DNA of 64,000 nt, taken from Gadus chalcogrammus (taxonomy: Eukaryota > Chordata > Actinopteri > Gadiformes > Gadidae). The notes under the pieces are model-generated. The model was not told the DNA's origin, ran no database searches, and worked only from the letters and a program-made list of their open reading frames with translations. Of this stretch, positions 25,134-36,100 are shown piece by piece (position 1 is the first letter of the stretch; each line of letters starts with the position of its first letter). Position numbers and translations under genes: made by a program. The stretch is taken from the NCBI RefSeq assembly GCF_026213295.1, contig NC_079426.1, forward strand, positions 19,513,817 through 19,577,816. Reading direction: 5' to 3'.

Positions 25134-25440
25134 CCATTTAAAGTGTAGCTGAACCCCCTGTTTCAGCTGAAATTAGAAGAAATTTATAAAAATGGGTTTT
25201 TGGTTGAGAGTTCCGGGGGGAACGCGGTGTCCCATGGTTACGACCCACACCAACTTTCTGATTAACCGCTGCTAAGACGGAGCTCCACACAAACTGGGTG
25301 GCAAACACATAGTATTTTACACCAGTTTTTTACAACAGCGATAAAATGGCATAGATTACTATACTGAGCTCATGTAAGACCACGTTTAACACCAAAATAA
25401 ATCCATTTTGGTTTCACTTCCCCTTTAATGTTTTTTGCAT
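25134..25440 (+). repeat. MITE-like repeat in mdh1 3' UTR carrying AATAAA
   Basis: The left end CATTTAAAGTGTAGCTGAAC and the inverse of the right end (CATTAAAGGGGAAGTGAAAC) form imperfect terminal inverted repeats about 300 bp apart. A partial copy of the left end lies at 4,237. An AATAAA at 25,396-25,401 lies inside and is the best poly(A) signal seen downstream of mdh1. Confidence 0.5.
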
Positions 25441-25889
25441 GGGAGGCAGGGTTCTGGGAAACTGTTACAACTAGGTCAATGTACCAAGTCTATTTTTGGG
25501 AATGTTTAAAATACAAGTCAATTATGTACTACGTTTTGGTGGATATTATATTTACAAGGTTTATCAAATAATGAAGGCAGTGTCTATATTCACTGGGTTT
25601 TATTGTGTCACTTGGTTTTTATTGAAATTGAAATACACAAATACATGGTGATGTGTATTGCCATTTCTTATCAGTATACGTTTATTTTATTTACAGCTTA
25701 CTTATATCACAAATCTATTTTATTTCTTGTATTCGCTGTCTAAAATCAATTGAGAATTGGCTCACACAGAACAGTCAACCAGAAAAGATATTCTCATACA
25801 GCATTTCTCTCACAGATACTGTGCTGCCCTTTTGGTAGATTTCTAAAGCATGAAATACAGCTGATCATGCTATTTACTATATGAAGAAG

Positions 25890-26470
25890 AAGAAAATCCT
25901 AAATCAGTTAAAAAGAGATAGCAAATATAAACGGTCAGATAGCATTTTTGCAGGAGACCCATCTATCGAAAATAGAACAGGAGCAACTAAAACACCAGAT
26001 CAATTAGGCAAAAAGATAGTATCTAAAGATACATCAATTTCAAAATGTATTAAATTTGACGTCAAAGATCACAAAGACAGATTTGTTCTGGGAAATGGAG
26101 ATATAACTTATGTCCCAAATGAGGATGGATCTGGCTTCATAAGAAAAAAAATTAACACAACAAAGCACAGGTATTCGACTGCTAGTAGGGTTTTTTAACT
26201 GTTATCTCTCAGCTAGGCAACCTACTTCCAAAACCCCCACTTCTAGAATGTTTAAAATTCTTTAACACCTATCAATATAGGATGTTTGGAAACTACATTC
26301 CCTAAAGGTATAGATTTAAATTTGTATTCTCATAGACATTCTTTCTACTCTAAAATGTATAATTTGTTTACACCCAGAGAAGAACTACAAAGGACGGAGG
26401 ACATAGACATGTGCCCAATTACTATATCAGATCATGCACCTCTTGCATGGGACGTAGATCAGATAAATGT
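25890..26470 (+). pseudogene. Degenerate L1-type LINE endonuclease fragment
   Basis: One frame near 25,940-25,990 reads FLQETHLSKIEQEQ, matching the L1 apurinic endonuclease motif, and a frame at about 26,390-26,460 reads ITISDHAPLAWD, the end of the same domain. The middle is rearranged and frames are broken. The rest of the stretch from 25,441 to 27,070 shows no further gene. Confidence 0.6.
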
Positions 26471-27070
26471 GTTCTCCAACCTCAACGACAGGATAGGTGG
26501 TGGATGACACTCGTTTATTCTCAGTGGAAAATGCAAACATTTTAGAATAGTTTAATCATTGAAATGCATTTTGATAACAAAGAGAACCGACCTTCTAACC
26601 TGTGGCGCTCCATGCGCGTGTGAGCGACAGCTTCAAGCCTGCCAGCAAAATCAACTCAGTTGGTTTGTAACGATCTAAAATACACATCAAGGCAATGTAT
26701 CGTGATAACACCTCTCCAATATAACAGGCATGGTCTAATGACCCTAATGAGTGTTGTTCAGCACTATTCCACTGTTCCACTAGAATGGATTTCCTGTAGA
26801 AATGCGAGAAAGAATTGGCTGTAGTTCAAAATTATCTTCAACATAGGTTAAATAAAGCTTTGTGGTTTAAGACAATATATAAATATTGAATAGCGTCATC
26901 CAATTTTGACAGAATTCAATACTTAAATGTCACTACTGCTCACTTATTTTGGTCCAAGAAGGAAGAGCCGCCTAGACAAGTGACTAAGTAAGAGGACTGC
27001 CATTGGTTGATACATGGGAGTCTTTTCAGTCGTGTTCACTGATTGGCTGTTCTGTAGTTTCGATTTGCAA

Positions 27071-27080
27071 CACGGAAGTG
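27071..27080 (+). promoter_or_regulatory. ETS/GABPA-type site upstream of lyrm7
   Basis: CACGGAAGTG resembles the GGAAGTG core of ETS (NRF-2/GABP) sites common in promoters of nuclear genes for mitochondrial proteins. It lies 17 bp upstream of the ATG, so it may also lie in the 5' UTR. Confidence 0.35.
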
Positions 27081-27096
27081 ATCTAAATAAGTAAAC

Positions 27097-28806
27097 ATGG
27101 GTACCCGTCTGAAGGTGAGTTAAGAAACTCTCACATTCATCATACTTTGGTTTAACTAAACGATTTTCTGCCGACCATATTTTGCATGGGCGTGTGACCT
27201 TAAAACGATTTTGTTTTGTCAAAACATGTACCCTGCTTTCTAACAGCATAACGTAAAATGTCATCTGGCTTATTTCAATGTCCTTCACTAAAGTTGACCA
27301 TTTGCAGAACAAAAGCACTGACTATAATTACAATTCCGTCATGTATCCCTCCACGTTAAGGTCCTCAGCGTGTTCAAAGCGTTGCACAGAACAAGGCTCG
27401 CTGTGTTCAAAGATGATAACACAGCATTGACAGGTATACATGTAGGCCCATCTTGCGATGTCCTCTGATATTATTACTACTCCTAAATATAATTACTAAC
27501 GTGACGTCACGACTGGATCCCAATCGAAACCGTTGATTTGTATGCATGACCTTGGTTTAACCCGTTTTTTACCGCTGTAAACGGGTTTAAACAATCATTG
27601 AAATCACCCAAATATTTCAGTACATTTTTAATGTGGCATCTACTTTTCTTTTCTGCACTTCTGGAAGGTGTTAATCACAACTGCTTTAATTTGTAAAGCC
27701 TACATGTATTTGATACGCCTTGCCTGTATTCTATATTTATTTGACATTTGATGCAAAATCTTCTTTTTTGATTTTATAATTGTTTCAACACAGTTAAATA
27801 AAGTAACAAGCTGACATTCTTTCTTGATATTCCCCTTAATTCACCATTCATTATTTTGACTCATTTTTAAAATTTAACAGCTGCAAGGTTAAAGATTAAC
27901 GAGGAGTTCCAGAAAAACAAAAATGAGGCTTCAGAGGAAAACATTAGCAAGGTAAATGGATCCTGGAACTTCCATAATGTGATCAAAAAGCCTCCACATA
28001 TATCTACAAATGGCAGGTGGTGTTTTGGTCTGCAAAGCTGTTTCACAATGATGCTTACTTCCCCTGCCTTGCTTATAGTAATAATGTGTTAAATGTCTAC
28101 TACTTCCTAGCTTTAATTGAACTGGACATATCTGTAGTCAATGCTCATCGATAGTGACATAGCTAATGTTATCAATAAAATCACTAACTAAAATGGATAT
28201 ATTCTACCAATTAATCCTCCCAAAACCCCTCCCTATTACGCCACCCAGCCAGCCGAAGCTACGCCAGTGCACGTCACAAAGTGGCAAAGCCAGGGGACAG
28301 GACATTATTTTTACGTTACTTTAATTCTGGAGGTCTCCCACCTTCTCACATGGCTGTGGCTCAATCTCACACATTGCGACTTTAAAGAATCCAACAAATC
28401 CTGACACAATGAAGACTCGTTGATTGCCCACATATTTGTAAAATGTTTTTGTATGTTATGAAGAAGAGTTTTGTTTATCTGGTGAAGGAAAAACATTCTA
28501 CCTTTCTTCTTTTTAATTTGGGCAATATGAAAACAATAGAACATGTGTACTCATAGTATTTTCTTATTTACAGATGATTAACATGGGTTCATCTGTGGAA
28601 ACTGTTCTCCGCAAAGCAGTCATTCAAGCTGAACACGTGGCAGAAGATAGGATATGTGGGTACCCTGATCTTATTCCACTTTGTTTTACAAAGATAAATG
28701 ATATAACTGTTAATATTCTTTATTTTTTTCAACAGTGCTTAGACCAAGAGAGAGCCTTCTTCTCGAAAATGTGCCATACAGTGACACGCCAAGGAATAAA
28801 AGATGA
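27097..28806 (+). CDS. lyrm7: LYR motif-containing protein 7, complex III assembly factor, five exons
   Basis: LYRM7 (MZM1L) is a mitochondrial matrix chaperone for the Rieske iron-sulfur subunit UQCRFS1 during late complex III assembly. Coding exons are 27097-27114, 27361-27433, 27881-27951, 28574-28655 and 28736-28806, all GT/AG with consistent phases, giving 103 aa against about 104 in mammals. The LYR-type region reads VFKALHRTRLAVFKDD (about residues 10-25), followed by the conserved ARLKINEEF, IGS/MGS-type segment and C-terminal PRESLLLENVPYSD. An AATAAA lies at 29,072-29,077. Introns contain nothing recognised. Identity rests on similarity along the whole length. Confidence 0.93.
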
Positions 28807-29071
28807 CATCAAAGAAAATCATAAAATATAAAATAACTAATGATGTTACAATGCCTCCACAAAAGCGTTGGGAGAGAAAGTCTTTGTGATAAACATCCTG
28901 TTGATGTTCAAGTTGTCCCAGTGATTGCACCATGGCAACATGGGTTTAAAACGGCAATGTCATAGTTCCTTATTTGATTCTAAATGGTTTAGGTTTGTGA
29001 AAGCTTTACTGTGATCGTGTTTTTCTGTGAATATATGTCTGTTTATTCCCTCTTCCTTATTGTCACCCTAA

Positions 29072-29077
29072 AATAAA
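29072..29077 (+). terminator. lyrm7: Poly(A) signal of lyrm7
   Basis: AATAAA 266 bp after the lyrm7 stop codon, in a T-rich 3' region with no other canonical signal nearby. Confidence 0.7.
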
Positions 29078-30840
29078 AGTCATAATCGATATCTTAAACC
29101 AAAACGTTTTGGGGTGTTTGCTCAAAATATTGAAGCCAACATTTTTCTGAACTCAAAACAAGCCAACAGATTATATTTTCATGAAAACCTATCTATTTAT
29201 TTATTCATGTATTTATTTATTTAAATATATATATTTCATATATATTTTTTGTAGACAATGCTTTTGATGAAGAAAAAACGTTTTCTTATTAATTGAGCAA
29301 ATAGCAACACACAGAGTTAAGGAAACGTTCAGGTAAATTGGAAAGATATAAAAACACCTCACCAGAGAGCGCTGTAGGCACAGTTATTAATAATGGTGTT
29401 GGTGTAGATCTAAAATTACCCTCAAGAAAATAGGTTCACTTTCAGTGTGTTTTTGTTTGGTCCCTAGATGTTGGCCCCTTAGTCTTTAGTGTGAGCAATG
29501 AGGACAGCTGCGAAGCAGAGAAGGGTGGGCAACCATCAGTGGTAACCTAAACACCACTGTGTTGATATCAGCAGCAGTGTTGCTTTGAATGTTATCCCTC
29601 CCATCTCCCATGGAAATAAATACTATAAAATTACTGAAGAGCCACAGAGGAAGTCAACTTGCTCTGAGCAGCTGGTCAGACACCTCCGTTGGGGTTCTAA
29701 GATACTTTGAGACTCCCATTTTCAGTTTTTAATTACTTAAATGATGAACCACCCCTTTGTTTGAACTGGGTAGCTTACCAACAGAACACCTGAGACTGCA
29801 TGGACTGGAGACAGCAAAACAGATGGACAGCAGTAGGACTACCTTGGTCAGCCAGCGGGTCTGATACTTGGGTCTTCATCAAAGCATTAAAATATTCCTG
29901 ACCAAAAACCCAGTCATAACAGCTATTTATTTGACAGAGGCACAATTTATGTTATTTTGGATGAAGAAAGGAAGTAATATAAACAATGAATAAATAAACA
30001 TAAAATAAAAAGGAGATGTAGGCCTATGAGGTTGTGAAATTGTCTTGACCAGGCTTGACTGGCTGGGCTTCACTGCCCATCCAGTCTTCACGGCTCGTCT
30101 TCACTGCTCTTAGAAATTGGACTTCTGTTTTCAATGCAGACGTACAGAACAAACAACAAAGTTGTATTTAAATAAAAAGTGAACTGTGGTGGGCAGCACG
30201 GAAAAGACCAGACGGGATACCAGGTTCAAGCAGTTCACAACTCTCGTCTCCCATACACCGCATGACCCCGAGAGCTGCCTTTATTTTAGCCACACACACA
30301 CAGACACGAAACACACACCAAATACCCCACACCCACGACAACCTTGGTGGCAGTGCCGCTTGCCGAACCTCCCAGGTTCCTTTGCGGCATCGGTCTTGGC
30401 GACCATGGCCGGGATCGCCACAATACTAAAACAATTAAGCATAGTACTGTTGTAATAAATAAAGTATTGCCATCATATGAATTGACAGAGGGACAGACAG
30501 GCAGATGATACAGCAGCCCATCTTGCTCATTCCGTCAGCCTAAAGGCATTCTGGGGGTGACTCTACTTGAGGTCACCAACGTGAGCGGTGAACAGAGATC
30601 AGGTGGAACAGGGTCTCCAAAATGGATGCTCAAGATCGTGGTGCAGCCCAATCTAAAAGATGAGCAGTAGCAGCACATTGGCCAACGGCGAGGTCCTATT
30701 TTTGGAAGGGCCATCAACGAGCCACTGGGCTCCCAGGCCTGAGTGACAGGGCAAGTGTTCTCCGTTAGGCCCTCCCCCTGTCTCACTCTGGGCCTGCATT
30801 CCTGAGTATAAGCTGACCTAGAGCACCTCCAATCACTCTG
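29078..30840. other. Intergenic stretch between lyrm7 and synpo2l
   Basis: No coding exon was recognised on either strand. There is AT-rich low-complexity DNA at about 29,195-29,245 and a short CA tract at about 30,292-30,320. The right part may contain the synpo2l promoter and 5' UTR; no element could be assigned with confidence. Confidence 0.5.
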
Positions 30841-30842
30841 TA

Positions 30843-30844
<2 letters not shown>

Positions 30845-30893
<49 letters not shown>

Positions 30894-30913
30894 CTCTCTC
30901 TCTCTCTCTCTCT
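30845..30913. repeat. (GT)n followed by (TC)n microsatellite
   Basis: About 22 GT units, then about 10 TC units, with more TG and TC repeats to about 31,018. It lies about 350 bp upstream of the synpo2l start codon. Confidence 0.95.
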
Positions 30914-31259
30914 GCCTCCCTCTCTCTCTGCCTCTGTGTGTGTGTGTGTCTCTCCCTTAACTATTATGGTCGGCCCACCCTCGGGGTAGGTGCGTGTGTG
31001 TGTGTGTTTGTGTGTGTGCTGGTGTTGAGAGGAAGCAGTCTGCCGCTGCACCAGTCCAGTGACGCTGAAGGACTCTGAGCTGACTGTGGGGGCCCTGGGC
31101 GCGGACCATGGGGCCATAGCACTGAATGGCCCCCTCCTCTCGTCCTCTCCTCCTGTCTGACACAACTTGTTCACTGAAGTGAGGAGCGGATTGTTACAAA
31201 GAAAGAACAAACCAAGGACCACAACATCAAAGTACATCGGCGACTTGACGAGGAGGATC

Positions 31260-33100
31260 ATGGTGGCCGAAGAGATCGTGATAGTCTTGTCCGGGGGAGG
31301 ACCATGGGGCTTTCGACTGCAGGGAGGGCTGGAGCAGCAGAAGCCCCTCCAGGTAGCCAAGGTGAGCGAGCAGCCGACTCTGAACAGGTGGGAGCTGAGA
31401 CGGTCCTGGCCCACTGGAGTTCTACATGGTAGATCCGTAGTCGTGGGGTCAATCTGGAAAAAAGAAATCATGTGATGGTGACACATGAGAACAATCTATC
31501 AGGTGTTAATGGGAAAAACTGATAGAAATGTTGCGGAGAAAGTGAGCCTATGGCTAGTTTGGATCATTTGAGCATTGGGGCTTGAGTTGTTTGGTTTGAG
31601 GTCCAGAATGTTGTGAGACTCTGTTGTGGTATATAACCGGTGTGCACATGATTAAGAACTAGGTTAACTTTGAACTTTGGGGTGAGCTAACAACCCTAAA
31701 CCATTGTCGGTCAAGGTTTTGTTGTACATTCATGTTGTCAAGAGACTCTAAATAATTTCAGGCCAAATACACACACTCCCGAAGGGACCATGATATTCAA
31801 ATTTGACCTTTGTCAGATCTTCTCGGATCAATGCGGTTTAGTTTTGTTGGGGTTGTTCTTCTGCCAAATATATGACATGCACCATCTGTAACCTTTTTTT
31901 CTTCAATGGTGCTTGGACCTTGGCAGTAAACATGACTAATAAAGGTCATACTTTTGTACAGCTTGAATCTTTTGTTAGCGTTTTATAACATTTAGGATAG
32001 GAACAGCGTGTGAAATATAAATTACATGAAATAATGAAACAGATTTCTTAAATTAAATCCATAACCATATGAGTTGACCAGTTAGCCAAAGATATTCAAT
32101 TCAATATTGGACAAAATCCAAATAGGCTGATTACATAGTATCAACTAGGGACACTATTTATGTTACAGGATCCCAGCCTGTCTTAATGGGGAAGGTATGC
32201 TCTTCGACACTAATGGCTCAGACTGTTGGCACAGTAAAATCGTTTCCATTACGTCAGATGAGGTTCATCAAACAAAGTGTTTTAATGGTGATCCATGGCA
32301 AGCAATAGCATTGTCTGTGTTCAATCTCAATCAGTAAATGTTGAATTGTTGGTTAAATCTGTATTGTATAAACCCCACGAAAGCAAGTGTATTTGCATGG
32401 GCAGAGTCTTTCGGGTATTTAAACATTTGTTTTAATTTATGTACAGTATGTGTGTTTGTAGGTGTATGTGTGGACAGACGGACTGATTCTGAGACGGACT
32501 GAAAACTGCTCTTAGCATAAAGAGCAGTTTGTGCTTGAGACGGTTGACTAAGCACAAACTGCTCTTTATGCTAAGTCTCTATCCTCAGAGGAGAGGCAGT
32601 GTGTTACAGGGTCAGCTGAGGTGTGGGTTTATGCCCTGGACCCCAGAATGATCACAATACCCTGGTTTAGCACATAGCTAATACAAATCCTCTTTATGAA
32701 TGCTGCGATAGCTTGAAAGGCATTTCAAAGGTTTGAAGTCTGTCATTCATTTATTTAGATTTTGTAACATGTAAACTGTGCTGACATAATTTCAATCGAG
32801 AAAACCCACTGCCGTCCAGTGCAACTTTTAGCATACTAATAAATCTAAGCGTTTAAAATGAAATGCAACATGGAGGACGGTTTGGGATTGTCATAATAAT
32901 AACAGACAAGATCACATCCTTGCCGTCTCTGGAACCCGTGCTTGTCCTTCAACATAGAGAATATAGAGTAGACCCAATCCTGTAGGGGATCAGCAGTTTA
33001 CAAACTGTGTGTTTGTCATTTTTGCTTCATTCAAGTGCGTGTCCAATGACTTTGTTGATGTGGGCCGTCACTTTATAAGCAGGTGTCATTTAATGCACGT

Positions 33101-33183
<83 letters not shown>

Positions 33184-36100
33184 TGACTCTACAACCACAA
33201 GGTGACAGACTGAATGACTAATTGACATGCCACACTAGAAGCAGGTGTTAGCCACAACAAGAGTGTTGTGGCTAACAAGGAACAAGAGGGACCTGCTGGG
33301 AGTTCATTACATGTAAACCACACTTGTTTTTAGAGTGACCTTAGGAAACCTTTTCATCCTAACCTCTTGTAATGTCTTATATGCATATATATAGTATCCA
33401 TGTTTTATTTTTGTTCAACAACAGTGCCAGGGTTTATATTTGCATTGACCTTGGCAAAATAACCAAAATAACGGACATGAGCCTGTTTAGAAGTGGGCAT
33501 CCCGCCACAGTTTGCCATCTCTTCTGAGTGGAAAGCTTTGCAGATAGAACAGTAGCCCCCACTTGAGTTGCAATGTATGTGGTATGTGGCTACACAGTGG
33601 GCATTGAGTGGCCCAAACAAGACTTGGTGTGTGTCTGGCAGGAACTAACACAGCAGGACCAATATCAGATGGCTTGTTGCCGACTTTATGAAGAATAAAT
33701 GTAAATAATAGGAGTGACATTTATCCATCTTGAAAAATATAAGAATGTTTAAGGGTAAAATGTCAAGATACAAAAAGTGTATGGTACAATTCAATAGTGT
33801 AATACTGCAATTCAGAAATGTAATTTATAAATGACAATCTTCAGACATGTGCTTGTGTGTGGGTTTGTGTGTGTGCGTGCGTGTGTGTGTCTTATGTATC
33901 CCCCTGCTGGAACAGGTACGGAAGCGCAGCAAGGCATGCAGGGCCGGTCTGAGAGAGGGGGATGAACTGGTCTCCATCAATGAGCAGGCATGTGGAAGCC
34001 TGTCTCACGGCCAGGCCATGAACCTCATCGACAGCTCTCCAGGACTGCTCCACATCCGGGTCAAAAGGTCAACCATGTTTAAAGGATGATATGTAGTGCT
34101 GCTATTATGCTATGTGTATGATATATAATATAACACTTATTCACCTATTGGACCTCTTCACGCAGGGCGCCTGCTGGCTTCCAGTCCGTCGTGCTGCTGA
34201 CGCGTGCTCCCTCGCCCCGCATCGACAAGGAGTACCGCGCCGCTCTGAGGGCCATGTCCCCCGCCCACAGCCAGCACCCGCCCGTCAGAGAGATCCACCG
34301 CAGCCAGTCGTCCCTGACCAGCGGCCTCACCTCGCCCCCCGGCAGCGAGGCCTACTACGGTGAGACGGACAGCGACGCTGACGTGATGGCCTACGGCCGG
34401 CAGCGGCGGCAGAAACGCCGGAGCCCCAACGCCGCCAACCCGGGGAAGCTGGGGGGGCGGTCCTCCCCAGAGGGCGGGGAGACGTCCGAGATGAGCGGCT
34501 ACGACAGCGCCCCGGACGCCCGCGTGTTTTCCGGCCCCCTGGACGGATGCGTGGGCTTCGGAGGGGAGGGGATGAGGGGGACGGTAGTGGATGGTGGAGA
34601 AGCTCTGCCGGGCGTGGCTCGGAGGGAGGTGATCTACCAGCCTCCGGCCCCGGGGCTTTGGTCATCTCAGACGTCCACCGAGACCTCCTCCATCATCTCC
34701 TCGGCTGACGACCAGGGGCCCCGGGATGGGGGCCCGGAGGAGGACAGCGGCTTCCTGGAGCCGTCCAACGTGCCCCTGGTGTCCCCCGAGAGAGCCAAGG
34801 AGGCCATGATGCTGGGCTCCCGTAGTCAGCTGGTGCCCATGGTCGGGCCCATCGACACGCCCGTGGATGAAACGCTAAGCACCACCTACGTGGAGAAGGC
34901 CAAGCAAGCTAGTGAGTACAGCTGATGTTAGTAAGGAAGGCGAATCGGTGTCCAGTCAGTGTGGTTATGACTGATTAAGTAATCTATTGGTGTGTGGATC
35001 TGAACTGAGTGACTGACTGACTGACTTGGTTATTTGATATTATCAAGGACTGTCTGGTGAATGAATTCGATTGAATGTATCTATTAATTTATAAAATGGA
35101 TTGCTACAACAAACAAACAAACAATACAGGGGCTACTTCAATTATTGTTCAATTGAATAATTGAATCATTCATTAATGTAGAGGAAGACAAATTGAGCCT
35201 GATGTGACTGTGTTGAAGTCCAAGGTTCCTCTCTTAAAGTGAGAGGGGCTGGTACATGCTGCTATATTTACTCCCCCAGTTCAGCGATCCGATAACCTCC
35301 TAGCTCAGCCCAGGAGCTTGGAAAAGCATCTGCAGCTGCTAGCTGGTGTCAAGTAGCAGCGGGGGAATACTTCCCTAGCTAGCCCTCACCCCTACACCCT
35401 TCATGGTTGTCGTATGGTGACGGGACATGTATCAGAACTATGAAGGCCTACTGCTCATGAGGCGATTGAGATTTATAAGAGGCAAAATAAAGTAATCCTA
35501 TTGTAGTAGTAGTAGGGGCAGGGGCATGCAGGGCAATCACGTTGCAAAGCATTGTGTTTCCTTGTGTGAATGCCAAGGCTTTACTCATAAGGTATGGACA
35601 TTTGCTGGGCTGGTAGATTTAAAAGTAGATGGCTGTTTTAAGAACTTCAATAAAATGACCAAAAATATTCATAAACTCTTACACTGGGTCAACTTGAAGG
35701 ATTCTGATGTCCAAATCAGGGATGCTGAGATTCAAGATCTAAATTTCTCATCTGATCTAAAATAATTTAACTGTAGCTCACCTTTAAAATACTTCACTGG
35801 ATCTTCTTTCAGTTCGCAAACCTTCAGAGTTTTGTGTTTGTAGTGCTGCTAACGTGTTAATGTATCCTTTACCCAAGCTAATGTGAGAAGCTGTAAGGCT
35901 TGACCTGAATTTTCTTCTGGAGGTGCTCCTATGTGAAAAGGGGAAGCCTGTTGAGGACTTTCTGGTTAGCATGAATATACCTGATGTCATAGTCAACGTT
36001 TGGTCTAAAGGTTAAATGATACAGTTTGATGCCATTCAAATTTTTACAACCGTAGTCATGTTTGTAAGCTTGTATTGAATAACCTCCCAGCCTGATCAGT

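Noticed and set aside
25881..26198. 105-codon plus-strand frame after mdh1
   Set aside because: The recognisable L1 endonuclease motif is in a different frame; this frame is incidental.
30833..31486. 217-codon minus-strand frame across the synpo2l first exon
   Set aside because: It depends on microsatellite translation and overlaps the conserved PDZ exon on the other strand.
34327..34665. 112-codon antisense frame in synpo2l exon 3
   Set aside because: Shadow of GC-rich coding sequence; the plus strand has the conserved SYNPO2L blocks.
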